From the NCBI GenBank assembly GCA_964035015.1, contig OZ036002.1:7219143-7283142 (forward strand): 64,000 nt of DNA, read 5' to 3'. Position 1 is the stretch's first letter; each line of letters begins with the position of its first letter. The notes under the pieces were generated by a model. The model had not been told where the DNA came from, ran no database searches, and saw nothing but the letters and a program-made list of their open reading frames with translations. This document shows positions 20,660-31,064 of the stretch, piece by piece. The stretch comes from Corallium rubrum. Taxonomy: Eukaryota > Cnidaria > Anthozoa > Scleralcyonacea > Coralliidae. Made by a program: the position numbers and the translations under genes.

Positions 20660-21845
20660 CTTAGCAGTCCAAAATAAGGTTAAGGTAACCACATACTGTA
20701 TATATAGTTGTTATATAGAATTAAATAAAAATAGAAATAATGCATGTAATATACCTGTATTATACTTTACTATAATGGTGAAACTAATAAAAAAATTTTA
20801 AAAATAAAGTAGAGTTTTTAGGTACCAAAGACAACGACATCATCCCTATATATATTTGGTCCAGGTGTGTGTATAATATTTTTGCCAGGAAGCATAGTGT
20901 AGAATGTTTATAGTGACAGAAATAATTAAATACTCCAAGTTACAGAAGGAAGTGAGATTCATTTCCTAGTGATGTCACTGGAGGTAATAATTAATTAACG
21001 TTTTAAAATATCTTAAATATCTATGTATGACCACCAGGATTATGGTTTAAATTAAGTTCATGAAAAATCACAAACAATAACTCCTCGGTATTTTTTTAGT
21101 AAGCAATGGCTGTGAGATATTGTGAAGATTCTTCATGGGTTTAGTCTATTATTAAACGTAAATATAATTTAATTAATGGTAGGGGTTCCTATTGCCCTTT
21201 GGAGTACAAATTGTACCCAAAACAAATAGTATCTTGTATCCAAGACTTGTTTTACTACAAAGTAAAATATGTTAAGGGTGACAAGTTTGCGAATAGATCT
21301 TTCCGCTTGGCTAATGTCCAAAGGTGTCCGAAGTTTTTCGAGAGCCAATCAAATCTCTCAACACGTTATCCCCCCCCCCCCCCCCTTGTGCGGAAAGCAT
21401 TGTGCATAATTATAGTTTAATATATAATGCTTCGGTTTGAAAATAATTAAATGCCGGTTACAACTTGGGTACAATTCGGCAGCTTCGGTTAAAAATCTGA
21501 TTCGGAAAGCACAACAATTGTAATAATGTAAATTTGCTTTAAAAAAATAAATAAACAAAAAATGTAGCGCATGTTCTTTATTTTAGTGTTAGAATATGCG
21601 TATAACTTATTACTTTGCAGGTTTTTGTAGGAAACTAACATTAGTTGGGGTTTTTTAGCAATTCGGCACCTTCGGTTAAAAATCTGATTCGGAAAACACA
21701 ACAATTGTAATAATGTAACTTTGCTTCTAAAAATAAACAAACAATGTGGTGTGTGTTCTTTCTTTTCAGTAGTGTAAGAATCTGTGTATTTCTTATTACT
21801 TTGCAGCTTTTTGTAGGAAACTAACTTTAACATAGTTGTGTTTTC

Positions 21846-24060
21846 TCAGTTTCAGTTTGCGGAAGTTCAAGTCGACGCAGTGTGTATGCAGAGGGCAATG
21901 CAGTAGGTAATGTGTAGCAATTGTTCTTATGCTGATAAGCTTTCTTTTTTCTTTTGCAGATAGATGTGCATGTGCAAAGAGTTTTCAAAGTATTCTAATA
22001 TTTTTTGAAACTTTGCAGGTTTTTTTTAGGAAACTAACATTAGTTGTGTTTATTTTTAGCCTTGTGTTGTTGTTCTTATGCTAACAAAAGTTTTGTTTTC
22101 TTTCCTTTCGGAGATAGATATATAGATAGTATTCTAATATTTTTTCAAACTTTGCAGGGTTTTTTAGGAAACTAACATTAGTTGTGTTTAATTCTTTTTA
22201 ACCTTGTGTTATTGTTCTTATGCTAACAAGTTTTGTTTTCTTTCCTTTCGGAGATAGATGTATAAATAGTTTTCAAAGTATTCTAATACGTTTCAAACTT
22301 TGCAGGGTTTTTTAGGAAACTAACATCAGTTGTGTTTTCTTTTAGCTTGTGCAGGTTGACACAGGCAGTAGATAGAAACTGTTGTTCACTTCTTATGCTA
22401 ACAAGTTTTGTTTTTTCTTTTGGAGATAGATATATTGTTTTCAAAGTATTCTAATATTTTTTCAAACTTTGCAGGGTTTTATTAGGAAACTAACATTAGT
22501 TGTGTTTTCTTTTTGACACAGGCAACAGATAGAAACTGTTGTTGTTGTTGCGCTAATATTAGTTTTGTTTTCCTTTTGGATATAGATGTATAAATAGTTT
22601 TAACTTTTAACAGCATTCTAATATTTTTCGAACTTTGCAGGGTTTTTTAGGAAACTAACATTAGTTGTGTTTTCTTTTTAGCTTGTGCAGGTTGACACAG
22701 GCAACAGATAGAAACTGTTGTTGTTCTTATATATGCTAACAAGTTTTGTTTTTTCTTTTGGAGATAGATATATAAATAGTTTTCAAAGTATTCTAATATT
22801 TTTCGAACTTTGCAGGTTTTTTTTAGGAAACTAACATTAGTTGTGTTTTCTTTTTAGCTTGTGCAGGTTGACACAGGCAACAGATAGAAACTGTTGTTCT
22901 TCTTATATATGCTAACAAGTTTTGTTGTTTTTTTCTTTCGGAGATAGATGTATAAATAGTTTTCAACGTATTCTAATATTTTTTTGAAAGTTTGCAGAGT
23001 TTTAGGAAACTAACATCACTTGTGTCTTTTTTTAGCTTGTGTAGGGTGACACAGGCAACAGATAGGAACTGTTGTTGTTCTTATGCTAACAACTTTTGTT
23101 TTTTTCTTTTGGAGATATATAAATAGTTTCCAAAGTATTATATTTTTTTCAAACTTTGCAGGGTTTTTAGGAAACTATAACATTAGTTGTGTTATCTTTT
23201 TGACACAGGCAACAGATAGAAACTGTTGTTGTGCTAATATTAGTTTTGTTTTCATTTTGGATGTAGGTGTATAAATAGTTTTAACAGCATTCTAATATTT
23301 TTTCAAACTTTACAGGTTTATTTAGGAAACTAACATCGATCAGTTGTGATTTTTTTAGCCTGTGCAGGTTGACACAGGCAACAAATAAAAACTGTTGTTC
23401 TTATGCTAACAAGTTTTGTTTTTCCTTTTGGAAATAGGTGTATTAATAGTTTTAACAGCATTCTAATATTTTTTCAAATCAACTGTACAAGCTAAAAAGC
23501 AGACACAACTGATGTTAGTTTCCTAAAAGACTTTTAGGAAACTAACATCAGTTGTGTCTGCTTTTTAGCTTGTACAGGTGACACAGGCAACAGATATAAA
23601 CTGTTGTTGTTCTTACGCTAATAAGTTGTGTTTTTTCCTTTTGGAGATAGATGTATTAATAGTTTTAACAGCATTCTAGTATTTTTTCAAACTTTGCAGG
23701 TTTTTTTAGGAAACTAACATAAGTTAATTGTTTCTGCTTTTTAGCTTGTACAGTTGACACAGGCAACAGATATAAACTGTTGTTGCTCTTATGCTAAAAA
23801 GTTGTGTTTTCCTTTTGGAGATAGATGTATAAATAGTTTTCAAAGTATTCTAATATATTTTCTCAAACTTTGCAGGGTTTTTTTAGGAAACTAACATTAG
23901 TTGTGTCTTTTTTTAGCTTGTGCAGGTTGACACAGGCAACAGATGTAAACTGTTGTTGTTGTTATGCTAATAAGTTTTGTTTTCCTTTTGGAGATAGATG
24001 TATAAATACTTTTTGAATTATTCCTATTTTTCAAACTTTTCAGGTTTTTGTAGGGGTTTC
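21846..24060. repeat. Tandem array of about 12 units of 140-210 bp
   Basis: Each unit carries CTTTGCAGG, TTTAGGAAACTAACATTAG, a pyrimidine run ending TTTTTAGC, GACACAGGCAACAGATAG, AACTGTTGTT, and GGAGATAGATGTATAAATAG. The GGAAACTAAC word recurs near 22029, 22169, 22314, 22484, 22658, 22833, 23005, 23171, 23324, 23536, 23706 and 23884. Related units occur singly upstream (19.75 and 21.82 kb). The last unit decays into unique sequence at about 24.06 kb. Confidence 0.9.
23483..23577. repeat. 95-bp near-perfect palindrome (47-bp arms, 1-nt spacer)
   Basis: Bases 23483-23529 are the exact reverse complement of 23531-23577, with a single A at 23530 between them. The right arm is in register with the surrounding array; the left arm is an inverted duplicate of the same piece. 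It could extrude as a cruciform or, if transcribed, form one long hairpin. Confidence 0.95.
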
Positions 24061-24127
24061 AGTCTTTCTAGGTCGACACACCGTACATGTCTATGCAAGC
24101 ATGATATTTCACAATAGCATCTGAGGG

Positions 24128-24160
24128 TTTTCCTCCGGGTACTCCGGTTTCCCTCATCAT
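24128..24160 (+). mobile_element. Short SINE-like fragment
   Basis: The words GAGGGTTTTCCTCCGGGT and ACTCCGGTTTCCCTC resemble the body of the 5S-derived SINEs in this window, but there is no 5S part. It is probably an old truncated copy. Confidence 0.4.
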
Positions 24161-24643
24161 AAAGCTATATATAACTCAATCATATAGGATTACACCAAAT
24201 TCATATAACATTTTGCATACGGCAAAGCTATATGTATATTTTTTAACCCTTTTTAGGGCGACAACCACAAACATTGTATATAATATCAATATTTGCATGA
24301 ATTTTCATTTGTATTTCATGAATTTTATCTACATTTGTCCATGTGGTGGTTTTTAAACCCTTTTGAGGGCAGGCCAATAAAAATTAAATCATATTATATT
24401 ATCCACATGGCAATTTGTTAGATTTAATATTATTTTCGGTCCTTTCTGAGCCCTTTTGAGGGCATATCAACTAAAACAAAAATAAGTGTGTCCATGCTTG
24501 GAACTAAATAGTTGTTGGGTTGAATTCCCAGTACACACTGATAAGATCCTTAGATCCATCTGCATGATTCACTAACAAGCTTGTAATTATTACTGAGGTG
24601 TTTTGAAGTCCAACTTGTGTTAATAGTGTGTTTTGCAAATGTA

Positions 24644-25053
24644 AAGGCCTGGCCAAACGCTTTCAACATCGCATTCAACATCATTCAACATTGTTGAACG
24701 ATGTTGAATAATGTTGAAAGCACGAGTGGCCAAATGAATTCAACATCGTTCAACTATTCATGAATGACAATTAATTGAACGCGGGCTACCACAAAAGCTG
24801 GAATCGACAATATCCCGCATGGCGCATGTCTCTGTTCAACAAAGTTGAATGAAATGTGGCCAAATGTGTTCAACACCTTTCAACATTTTGAGAAAAATAC
24901 TGAGAAATGTTGAACGCGTGTTGAAACATCATTCAACACCATTCAACAACGTTCAACATCATTCAACAGGGGTGGCCAAACGCTTTCAACATGTTGAATT
25001 CAACAATGTTGAACGATGTTGAATGAAATGTTGAAAGCGTTTGGCCAAGCCTT
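24644..25053. mobile_element. 410-bp MITE with 26-bp inverted ends
   Basis: The left end (24644-24669, starting AAGGCCTGGCCAAACGCTTT) is inverted at 25028-25053 with one mismatch. The interior is made largely of GTTGAA and TTCAAC words in both orientations, giving many alternative hairpins. There is no ORF. Confidence 0.85.
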
Positions 25054-26240
25054 AAGTTTTAAGGTTTCTGGTAGTTTGGCAATATTTATACAATAAACAA
25101 CAGTACAAATAGAAAATGAAATTACTACTTTCATACACACTTTTGGTCATTTCTGTTTTTAAAATGTTTTTGTTTCGATATTTTATTTATTTGATTTTGC
25201 CACTCAGCTAAATTACAGCGACGATGAGGATCACAACAACGACGACAACAACACTGACTGAAACATGGCAGGGTGGCCGTGACAGCTTACGCCAATTATG
25301 CCATGGGCGGTCAGATATTTGCACAAATATACCCAGTTTTTATTTCATTTTCAAGACTGATGAATGTTGCAGTTTTGTAACCAAATTAGGGATTTTGAGT
25401 GAGAACATTTTTAACCAAAGAAAATTTTATAACTTTGTTCATTATTATTCTTTATTCAAAGCAATAACTTTTCCCATGCGAAACACACATTGTTATGTCA
25501 CATTTGTGGTCCAACTTCAATATTTTTACAAAAATGCCCACAAAAGTGAATAATATTATCTAGCATAAGATACTGTTATGTCTAAAGTATTTCCACAAGG
25601 GATTAGATTAGACTTAAAATTAGGAACAGCAATAGGGTTTTCTTTATAATTCAGAATTCTTGATAAAACTTCAGCCAGGAAAAAGGGATCACACATCACT
25701 GTCACCTCTTATTTTGCACATAAGCATATTAGGGTCATTTAAAATTCACTGATAATATACAGTTGGAATAAACCAATAAACCATTAAGTGTTGTAGCTAT
25801 TAATTATAAATAAGGCTGTTATGAATATTAGAACGATTAAAATACAAATAAAGTTCTTGTAACAAGTCTTGGTCTACGACGTTCATTGATTTTTGGATGT
25901 TTTGGTCCACTTTATAACTTTTGGCAGGGTTTCAGCTGCTGTTATACACATTTAATTTTATGCTAAATAAAATGCCCATCACCACCCACCCCTTCCAGTA
26001 TGAAATATGAAGAGATAGTAATCATAATTAATAAGGCATGTTGGCTATCAACACTTGAGCTGTTATGAATAACATGAAGTGATGAAAGTTGCTGCCACGA
26101 GTTCAATGAATCCGTTCCATAATGGATTCAAGAACAAAAAGTGCACCCCACCATAAATAAACTTTATACTGGTATTAAACAAGCAAGGAAGTATTCTATA
26201 GTACATTGAAGTGGGGTGCACTTGAAATTAGAAATGCTAT
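25054..26240. other. Intergenic, no gene recognised
   Basis: AT-rich sequence. One short inverted pair, AGTGCACCCCAC at about 26138 and GTGGGGTGCACTT at about 26212, flanks about 60 bases and may be a small MITE remnant. The 109-codon ORF at 25224 opens with a threonine run and is not supported. Confidence 0.45.
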
Positions 26241-26455
26241 TCTTGGGGCTTACGTGCAGATAATGACAGCTCGGAGAACAATAGAACAGCTGACAATCGA
26301 CTGTCATCTGATCCGACACAATGAATATATTTATGTGTAACTTATTAGACGTAAAACCACGCGAAAGTATCCGCGAATCATTTCGGTAGTGTTTACTGAG
26401 TTTTAAAATTAAGCGTGATAAGAAATGCTAACGGAGCATGAATGAATGATTAAAA

Positions 26456-28861
26456 ATGCCAAGAGGGAAAGGTGCGGTGAAGTCTGCAACGGAAACACGG
26501 CAGGAAAAGCTTGCAAACAATACTGGTACAAGCGAGGAAGGAACGACTAGTCGACGTAGTAGTGTGGAAATGAAGGACATTGACCTAACAGCTTCAAGCC
26601 AAGAACACGAAAACGGTTCTTGTGTGGATATTGGTGACATGTCTGTCGACTCGACTGTATCGTCGGAGAAAGGGAAGGAGAATGATTTGCTACCAAGGAA
26701 ACCCAAGCGGCTTTTCATGATTACAGGTAGCAAGAAGAAGGACGCGAAGCTGAAGAATAATCACGGCCAGACAGATGTCAACAAAGGCAAGAAGAAGAAC
26801 CACACATGCGATGCTGACAAGAAGACACAAACGAAACTCGACACTGAGTCTAACAATGAGGTCCCCAAGGTAACTAAAGGCAAAGAAGCTTCAAAAAGGG
26901 ACTTCTTCGACGACGAACATCCATACGAGGACCCAAGCTTGCTGGTTAATAATTCAACGCTAGAAGAAAACAAGCAGAGTCCCAAGATGGAGTCAAATGA
27001 ACGACCACAAAGCCCTGGTCTTCAAGATATAAAACGACAGAAAAGTAAATCAACAGAAAGCATCAAAACACCCGTGAAGGCGGAGAAAGAGAAGCATCCT
27101 TCTATCATGTCTGAACGCTCAAGTGCTCGCAGTATATTTGCATTTCTCGTGGCCTTGCTTCTTTCACTTATTATTTTCTTGTCCTTCTTCTTCCTTCTTC
27201 GTTCCAACGCCGTTCTGTCGGTCGCTGTGGCCATTCTGGTATACCTTGTCGTGTTCATAGTCTTGGGGTTTCTGGATATGGGCAGAATCAAGTGCATGAT
27301 GTTGCTCTTCCTACCAAGTTTGTGCAGCCGAGGAGGAAAAGCGACTGTGTATGTATTGCTTTTGTATTTCATTATTAAAGGACCGCTGTGTAATACAATT
27401 GAAAACATTCAAACTGTCCGTAGATCACTAAAATGTGAAATCAATCAACGTCCTGAAATACTCGAAGAGAGAAGTCAGACTTTCTTAACTGCCCAGAATT
27501 GTATAAGCTCTGCACGGAATACCTCGACGAGAAATCAGTCAGTCGAAACAGCGCTAAAATGTCTCGAAAAGATGTGTTTTTCAGTAAAGGAAAAATTGAA
27601 ACAAAATTGTGCTTCCAAGAATGCTAGAATTTCACGCAGGGAGTGCAGTGTCGCAAACGATTTAAAATGTAACAATTCCCATATTCTCAAAGGGGATTGT
27701 CCAAAGGCTAAGCACCTTAAAGCTCCTTGTCGGAAGGAGTTTGATGACATTCTGGCACTTCTTGGAGAGAATGGGATTGGAAGTGATGATTGTGAATTTC
27801 TGGGGACAATTGGGATGCTGTTGCCACTACTGATCTTGGTACTGTTCTACGAAGGGTACAATTATGAGAAAAACTATCGAACTTATAACAATTTTCATAA
27901 TTACTTCCTCACAGGCCATTTTCAGTGTATCGATCAGAGCCGAAGTTCTTGTGACCGTGAAGCAGTTTTACCCCTGAGGAAAGTCGAGCTACGCAACCAT
28001 GTCCGACCATCGACAGTGTTCCATTTAACGGATGGTGAAAAGAAGTTATTATGTAAAAGTCTTAAAACATACATGGTCTTCCTTTTGTTCATTTTGTTTA
28101 TAATCTTGGCTGATCTTTATACATTTCGGATGTTCAACATTGACAGTGAGGACAATCGCAGCTCAAATATATCAAAGCATGGCTATTTTAACAATGGCAA
28201 CAATAAAAGCAAGCCTTTTCTGGATATTGTACGTAATGTCACAGCTGGTGTAAATACAACAAATGCTACAATGCCAGCAAGTAACTCTGTTAAGATACAT
28301 GTACCAATGGAAACTGATAGAATCTGCATGGCTATAGTAAAGTCACCTGGCTCTATTTCGAAAATTGTCATGCCAGTCCTCCTCTCACTTCTGCTATTCA
28401 TCATTCTCCTTCAAGCACATTTGTTGAGATTTCAGTGGTATGTATGCAGCAAGCTTTACAGTGGCAGAGAAAAGGAAAGAGTGTTTTATTTATATAATAA
28501 AATACTTGAAGACCGGATCCAGTTGGTAGAGGATTGCCGAAAGCGAATGAAATGTTATCATCGTGAAATGAAGACACTAAATGCCCTCGAACCGACGAGA
28601 GTTCTTACTCGGCAAGCCAAATGGCTTTCAAAAGTCTTCAAGTTTTTCCACATCAATTTGAGAAAGTGTGTGATTTGCAATGATTCTGAGAAGCCAACAT
28701 TCGCAATATGTTACGGTGCAGATTGTTCTGGAGTCTATTGTTTAGCGTGTTCATTTGATATTGACAAGAAGTGCTTGTACTGTGACACAGACTTAAAGAA
28801 GAGTTTGTCAGTAAGACAGGCCAGTGCAGCAGACATTAGTTCCAGAGAGTCATTAGTGTGA
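26456..28861 (+). CDS. DC-STAMP domain protein with C-terminal RING-like finger (DCST1/2-like), single exon
   Basis: 801 aa starting at ATG 26456. Residues 1-220 are polar and lysine/serine-rich, probably disordered. Hydrophobic segments lie at about 227-248, 252-273, 296-308, 449-465, 538-555 and 635-654. Between segments 3 and 4 is a Cys-rich extracellular-type loop (325-430) with spaced CxxxC-like cysteines. After segment 4, the stretch YEGYNYEKNYRTYNNFHNYF and then VLPLRKVE is typical of the DC-STAMP domain found in sperm-egg and macrophage fusion proteins. Residues 738-776 (CVIC...CYGADCSGVYCLAC...CLYC) form a Cys-rich RING-like finger, as in DCST1 and DCST2. N-glycosylation sites cluster at about 566-605. 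The family acts at membranes in cell fusion or as a ubiquitin ligase; which applies here is unknown. The lack of introns among intron-rich neighbours suggests retroposition. Confidence 0.85.
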   Translation: MPRGKGAVKSATETRQEKLANNTGTSEEGTTSRRSSVEMKDIDLTASSQEHENGSCVDIGDMSVDSTVSSEKGKENDLLPRKPKRLFMITGSKKKDAKLKNNHGQTDVNKGKKKNHTCDADKKTQTKLDTESNNEVPKVTKGKEASKRDFFDDEHPYEDPSLLVNNSTLEENKQSPKMESNERPQSPGLQDIKRQKSKSTESIKTPVKAEKEKHPSIMSERSSARSIFAFLVALLLSLIIFLSFFFLLRSNAVLSVAVAILVYLVVFIVLGFLDMGRIKCMMLLFLPSLCSRGGKATVYVLLLYFIIKGPLCNTIENIQTVRRSLKCEINQRPEILEERSQTFLTAQNCISSARNTSTRNQSVETALKCLEKMCFSVKEKLKQNCASKNARISRRECSVANDLKCNNSHILKGDCPKAKHLKAPCRKEFDDILALLGENGIGSDDCEFLGTIGMLLPLLILVLFYEGYNYEKNYRTYNNFHNYFLTGHFQCIDQSRSSCDREAVLPLRKVELRNHVRPSTVFHLTDGEKKLLCKSLKTYMVFLLFILFIILADLYTFRMFNIDSEDNRSSNISKHGYFNNGNNKSKPFLDIVRNVTAGVNTTNATMPASNSVKIHVPMETDRICMAIVKSPGSISKIVMPVLLSLLLFIILLQAHLLRFQWYVCSKLYSGREKERVFYLYNKILEDRIQLVEDCRKRMKCYHREMKTLNALEPTRVLTRQAKWLSKVFKFFHINLRKCVICNDSEKPTFAICYGADCSGVYCLACSFDIDKKCLYCDTDLKKSLSVRQASAADISSRESLV

Positions 28862-29427
28862 TAATAAGCATTATTTATATGCTATTTATTAACTCTCATT
28901 ATTTAATAGTTGAGTTGGTTTTGTTTGTTCTCTCTAGAGCTGTATCTACGATATGTCCCAAGAGAACCGATAATTAAAAATTCAAGGCACTGTATATAGA
29001 TATTGCCCTGGTCAACAGGGCAATATATAGTAATTATATGCTTTTTCGAAAACCTCCTCAACTATTAAATAAGTCAGTTAATTACCTCGAACCTCAACTT
29101 TTATCCAAATAAACCCCTCAGGACCAAATCACACCAAATAATGCTGATATGCATAGTTTGCATATGCTAAGGCATAGTTTGAGAAGCATACACTATTAGA
29201 AAAGCATACTTTTGGTACTAAAAGGAACATGCCTATTTATCCTGTAACCCCCTGTTCAATCACCTTTTCAATGGCCCTGACTTTAGTAGTTGAAACAAAA
29301 AATGGTCTTGCTTAAGATCCAGTGACAACAGTTGTTTAAAAACTATGTAAATAGACAATTTTATTATGACCTGAAGCTCTGTATTCTCAGGCAGCATTTT
29401 GTGCATTTACTCTGTCGAAGGCTACCT
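28862..29427. other. Downstream of the DC-STAMP gene; contains a short perfect hairpin
   Basis: The only clear structure is ATATTGCCCTG (29000-29010) paired with CAGGGCAATAT (29016-29026) around a GTCAA loop. Several AT-rich runs could act as polyadenylation signals, but none is decisive. Confidence 0.4.
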
Positions 29428-29533
29428 TTAACTCTTTCCTGTCCGAATTTGTCTTCAGTATTCTATTCTATTCTGGCTAACGCCAGACGATTTTATTCAC
29501 CTCTGGGGAAGCCCTCGGACAGGAATGAGTTAA
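29428..29533. mobile_element. MITE, TTAACTC...GAGTTAA family, third copy
   Basis: Same ends and interior as the pair at 14710-14922, with a five-base tandem duplication (TATTC/TATTC) in the left half. Confidence 0.8.
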
Positions 29534-29729
29534 ACACTTATTAATTGAGCTGGTCTATTGTTTATAATATTCATGTTAAGACAATCAGTAGATTGATCTT
29601 TGGGTTCAATGTTCTTGCTTTTCTGTGTCCTTCAGTGTCCATTACCATGACCACGCTTGAGCCGCGCTTGAGTCATCCAGATGCGCATTTTGCCACCCGC
29701 ATCGTTTGTTGTGACAGCAATTGATATAT

Positions 29730-30033
29730 CAGGGCTTGAAATTTGCGGTATCCCAGTATCCACGTGGGGGATACTAGATTTTCGTCTTGGATACTAGAAG
29801 TCTGAACTTCAGTATCCCAACGGGATTCAATAAACTCTTCGATAGCGCAGAGCCACAGAATCTAACGTAACGTCTTAGAATGTAGCGTAAGGTCTTACAA
29901 TGTAGCGTAACGTCACAAACTGTTATCGTTAATTTTAGATATTGCAAGTGTTTAGTATTCAAAAGTGGGATACTAGATTTCAAGGAGGGATATCCACTTG
30001 GATACTGCCGAAAATATAAAATTTCAAGCCCTG
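29730..30033. mobile_element. hAT-like MITE with CAGGGCTTGAAATTT ends
   Basis: The left end CAGGGCTTGAAATTT (29730) is inverted at the right as AAATTTCAAGCCCTG (30019-30033). CAGGG termini are typical of hAT elements; an eight-base target duplication is not exact here, though both flanks read TATAT. The interior repeats GGATACTAGA-like words in both orientations. Confidence 0.7.
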
Positions 30034-30885
30034 TATATCACGCGCCAGTTTGGAAAAAATGTTAAAAAATATCCTTTCTTGAGTGAAGCATAACGTTTTA
30101 TATAAAGCTTGTAACGGAACATTTCATAGTGTAGCAGAACATCTTACAAAGGAACGTCGTCAAAGGGAAAACCCAGCGTGGTGGGCGGGGCCGGAGAGCG
30201 GAGAAAAGACCCTACCCTGGTCCCTGCCCAAGCCCAACGTTTGCATAACGAACACAGGCAAACTTTCTGTGCTATGTCTGTCTTGTGCTCAGTCCGCTGT
30301 GGAGCGCTGGTAGCTGGTATATGGCAAGTACTCCGCTGTCATATTTTGTCATATGTATAAATGAAAAATCCACAGAGGATTCAAACAGTGAGTCCAGTTT
30401 AACCGTAAGGGCCTGTTATTGGAGAGTGAACTATGGGTTAATGTGAAATTACGACTGTGTCTGTCGTTGCTAGCCACTACCAGCTAATGCTTCTGACGCC
30501 ATTAAAACAAAGTCCCAGCGTAAGCACAGGTCATGGAAGACATATCAAAGCGGTTTACAAAAGCCATACATACTAAGGAAAAAATGAGTGTTGTTGAATA
30601 ATAGGACTGCTTTCTTATGATTGTCACCAATAATTAATGGGGTTTGGTGTCGACTCAGGTCACATGACGCACGTAATTTCTAAGCACAGCTAGAGAACAT
30701 GAAAACTAACTTTGATTGCAGTGTGATTTCTAGAGACAATTATTTTGTACAAAGTCAGAGACATCGGTAGACTGTTGGGTTTAAAGTCAGAAAACTGTGC
30801 AAAGGCACTACATGACTTATGCCATGCTACTCTATTAGTAGTATAGACTTGAATTCTAAATACGATTACAGTCATTTGTAACTCA
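30034..30885. other. Intergenic, no gene recognised
   Basis: No array, fold-back or coding exon that I can support. Confidence 0.45.
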
Positions 30886-31064
30886 CTTTTCACCCAAATC
30901 TTCGGAAGTTTCTTCCGAAGTTCGCTGGGAAGTTCAAAGTTCGTTTTGAACTAGCATTTGATTGGCTGCTGGGAACCAAGCAACCAATCAAATACGTAGT
31001 TCAAAACGAACTACGAACTTCTCAACGAACTTCGGAACGAACTTCCAAAGATTTGGGTGAAAAG
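30886..31064. mobile_element. 179-bp fold-back MITE
   Basis: The ends CTTTTCACCCAAATCTT (30886-30902) and AAGATTTGGGTGAAAAG (31048-31064) are exact inverses. Inner arms around GTTCGTTTTGAACTA and TAGTTCAAAACGAAC also pair, so most of the element folds. Confidence 0.85.

Larger units (their letters stand above)
17450..21845. repeat. Composite locus duplicated in tandem (period about 2.2-2.4 kb)
   Basis: The blocks at about 17.54-19.65 kb and 19.88-21.84 kb carry the same parts in the same order: hairpin units; a run of ATGGATATATGTGGATCTTC-like words; a shared GCAAAGGTTTTACCA stretch (17871 and 20260); more hairpin units; GTGTGTGTATAATAT (18650 and 20865); CCTATTGCCCTTTGGAGTAC (18983 and 21189); then units of about 180 bp containing TTCGGCACCTTCGGTTAAAA (19168, 19359, 19535 and 21664; variant near 21476). 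The second block contains an extra insert with a C-run (21369-21386). Confidence 0.85.

Noticed and set aside
21489-21833. 114-codon minus-strand ORF with internal repeats
   Set aside because: The repeats reflect the 180-bp tandem units on which it lies.
21846-24060. CRISPR array
   Set aside because: The units are long, imperfect and contiguous without unique spacers, and the host is eukaryotic.
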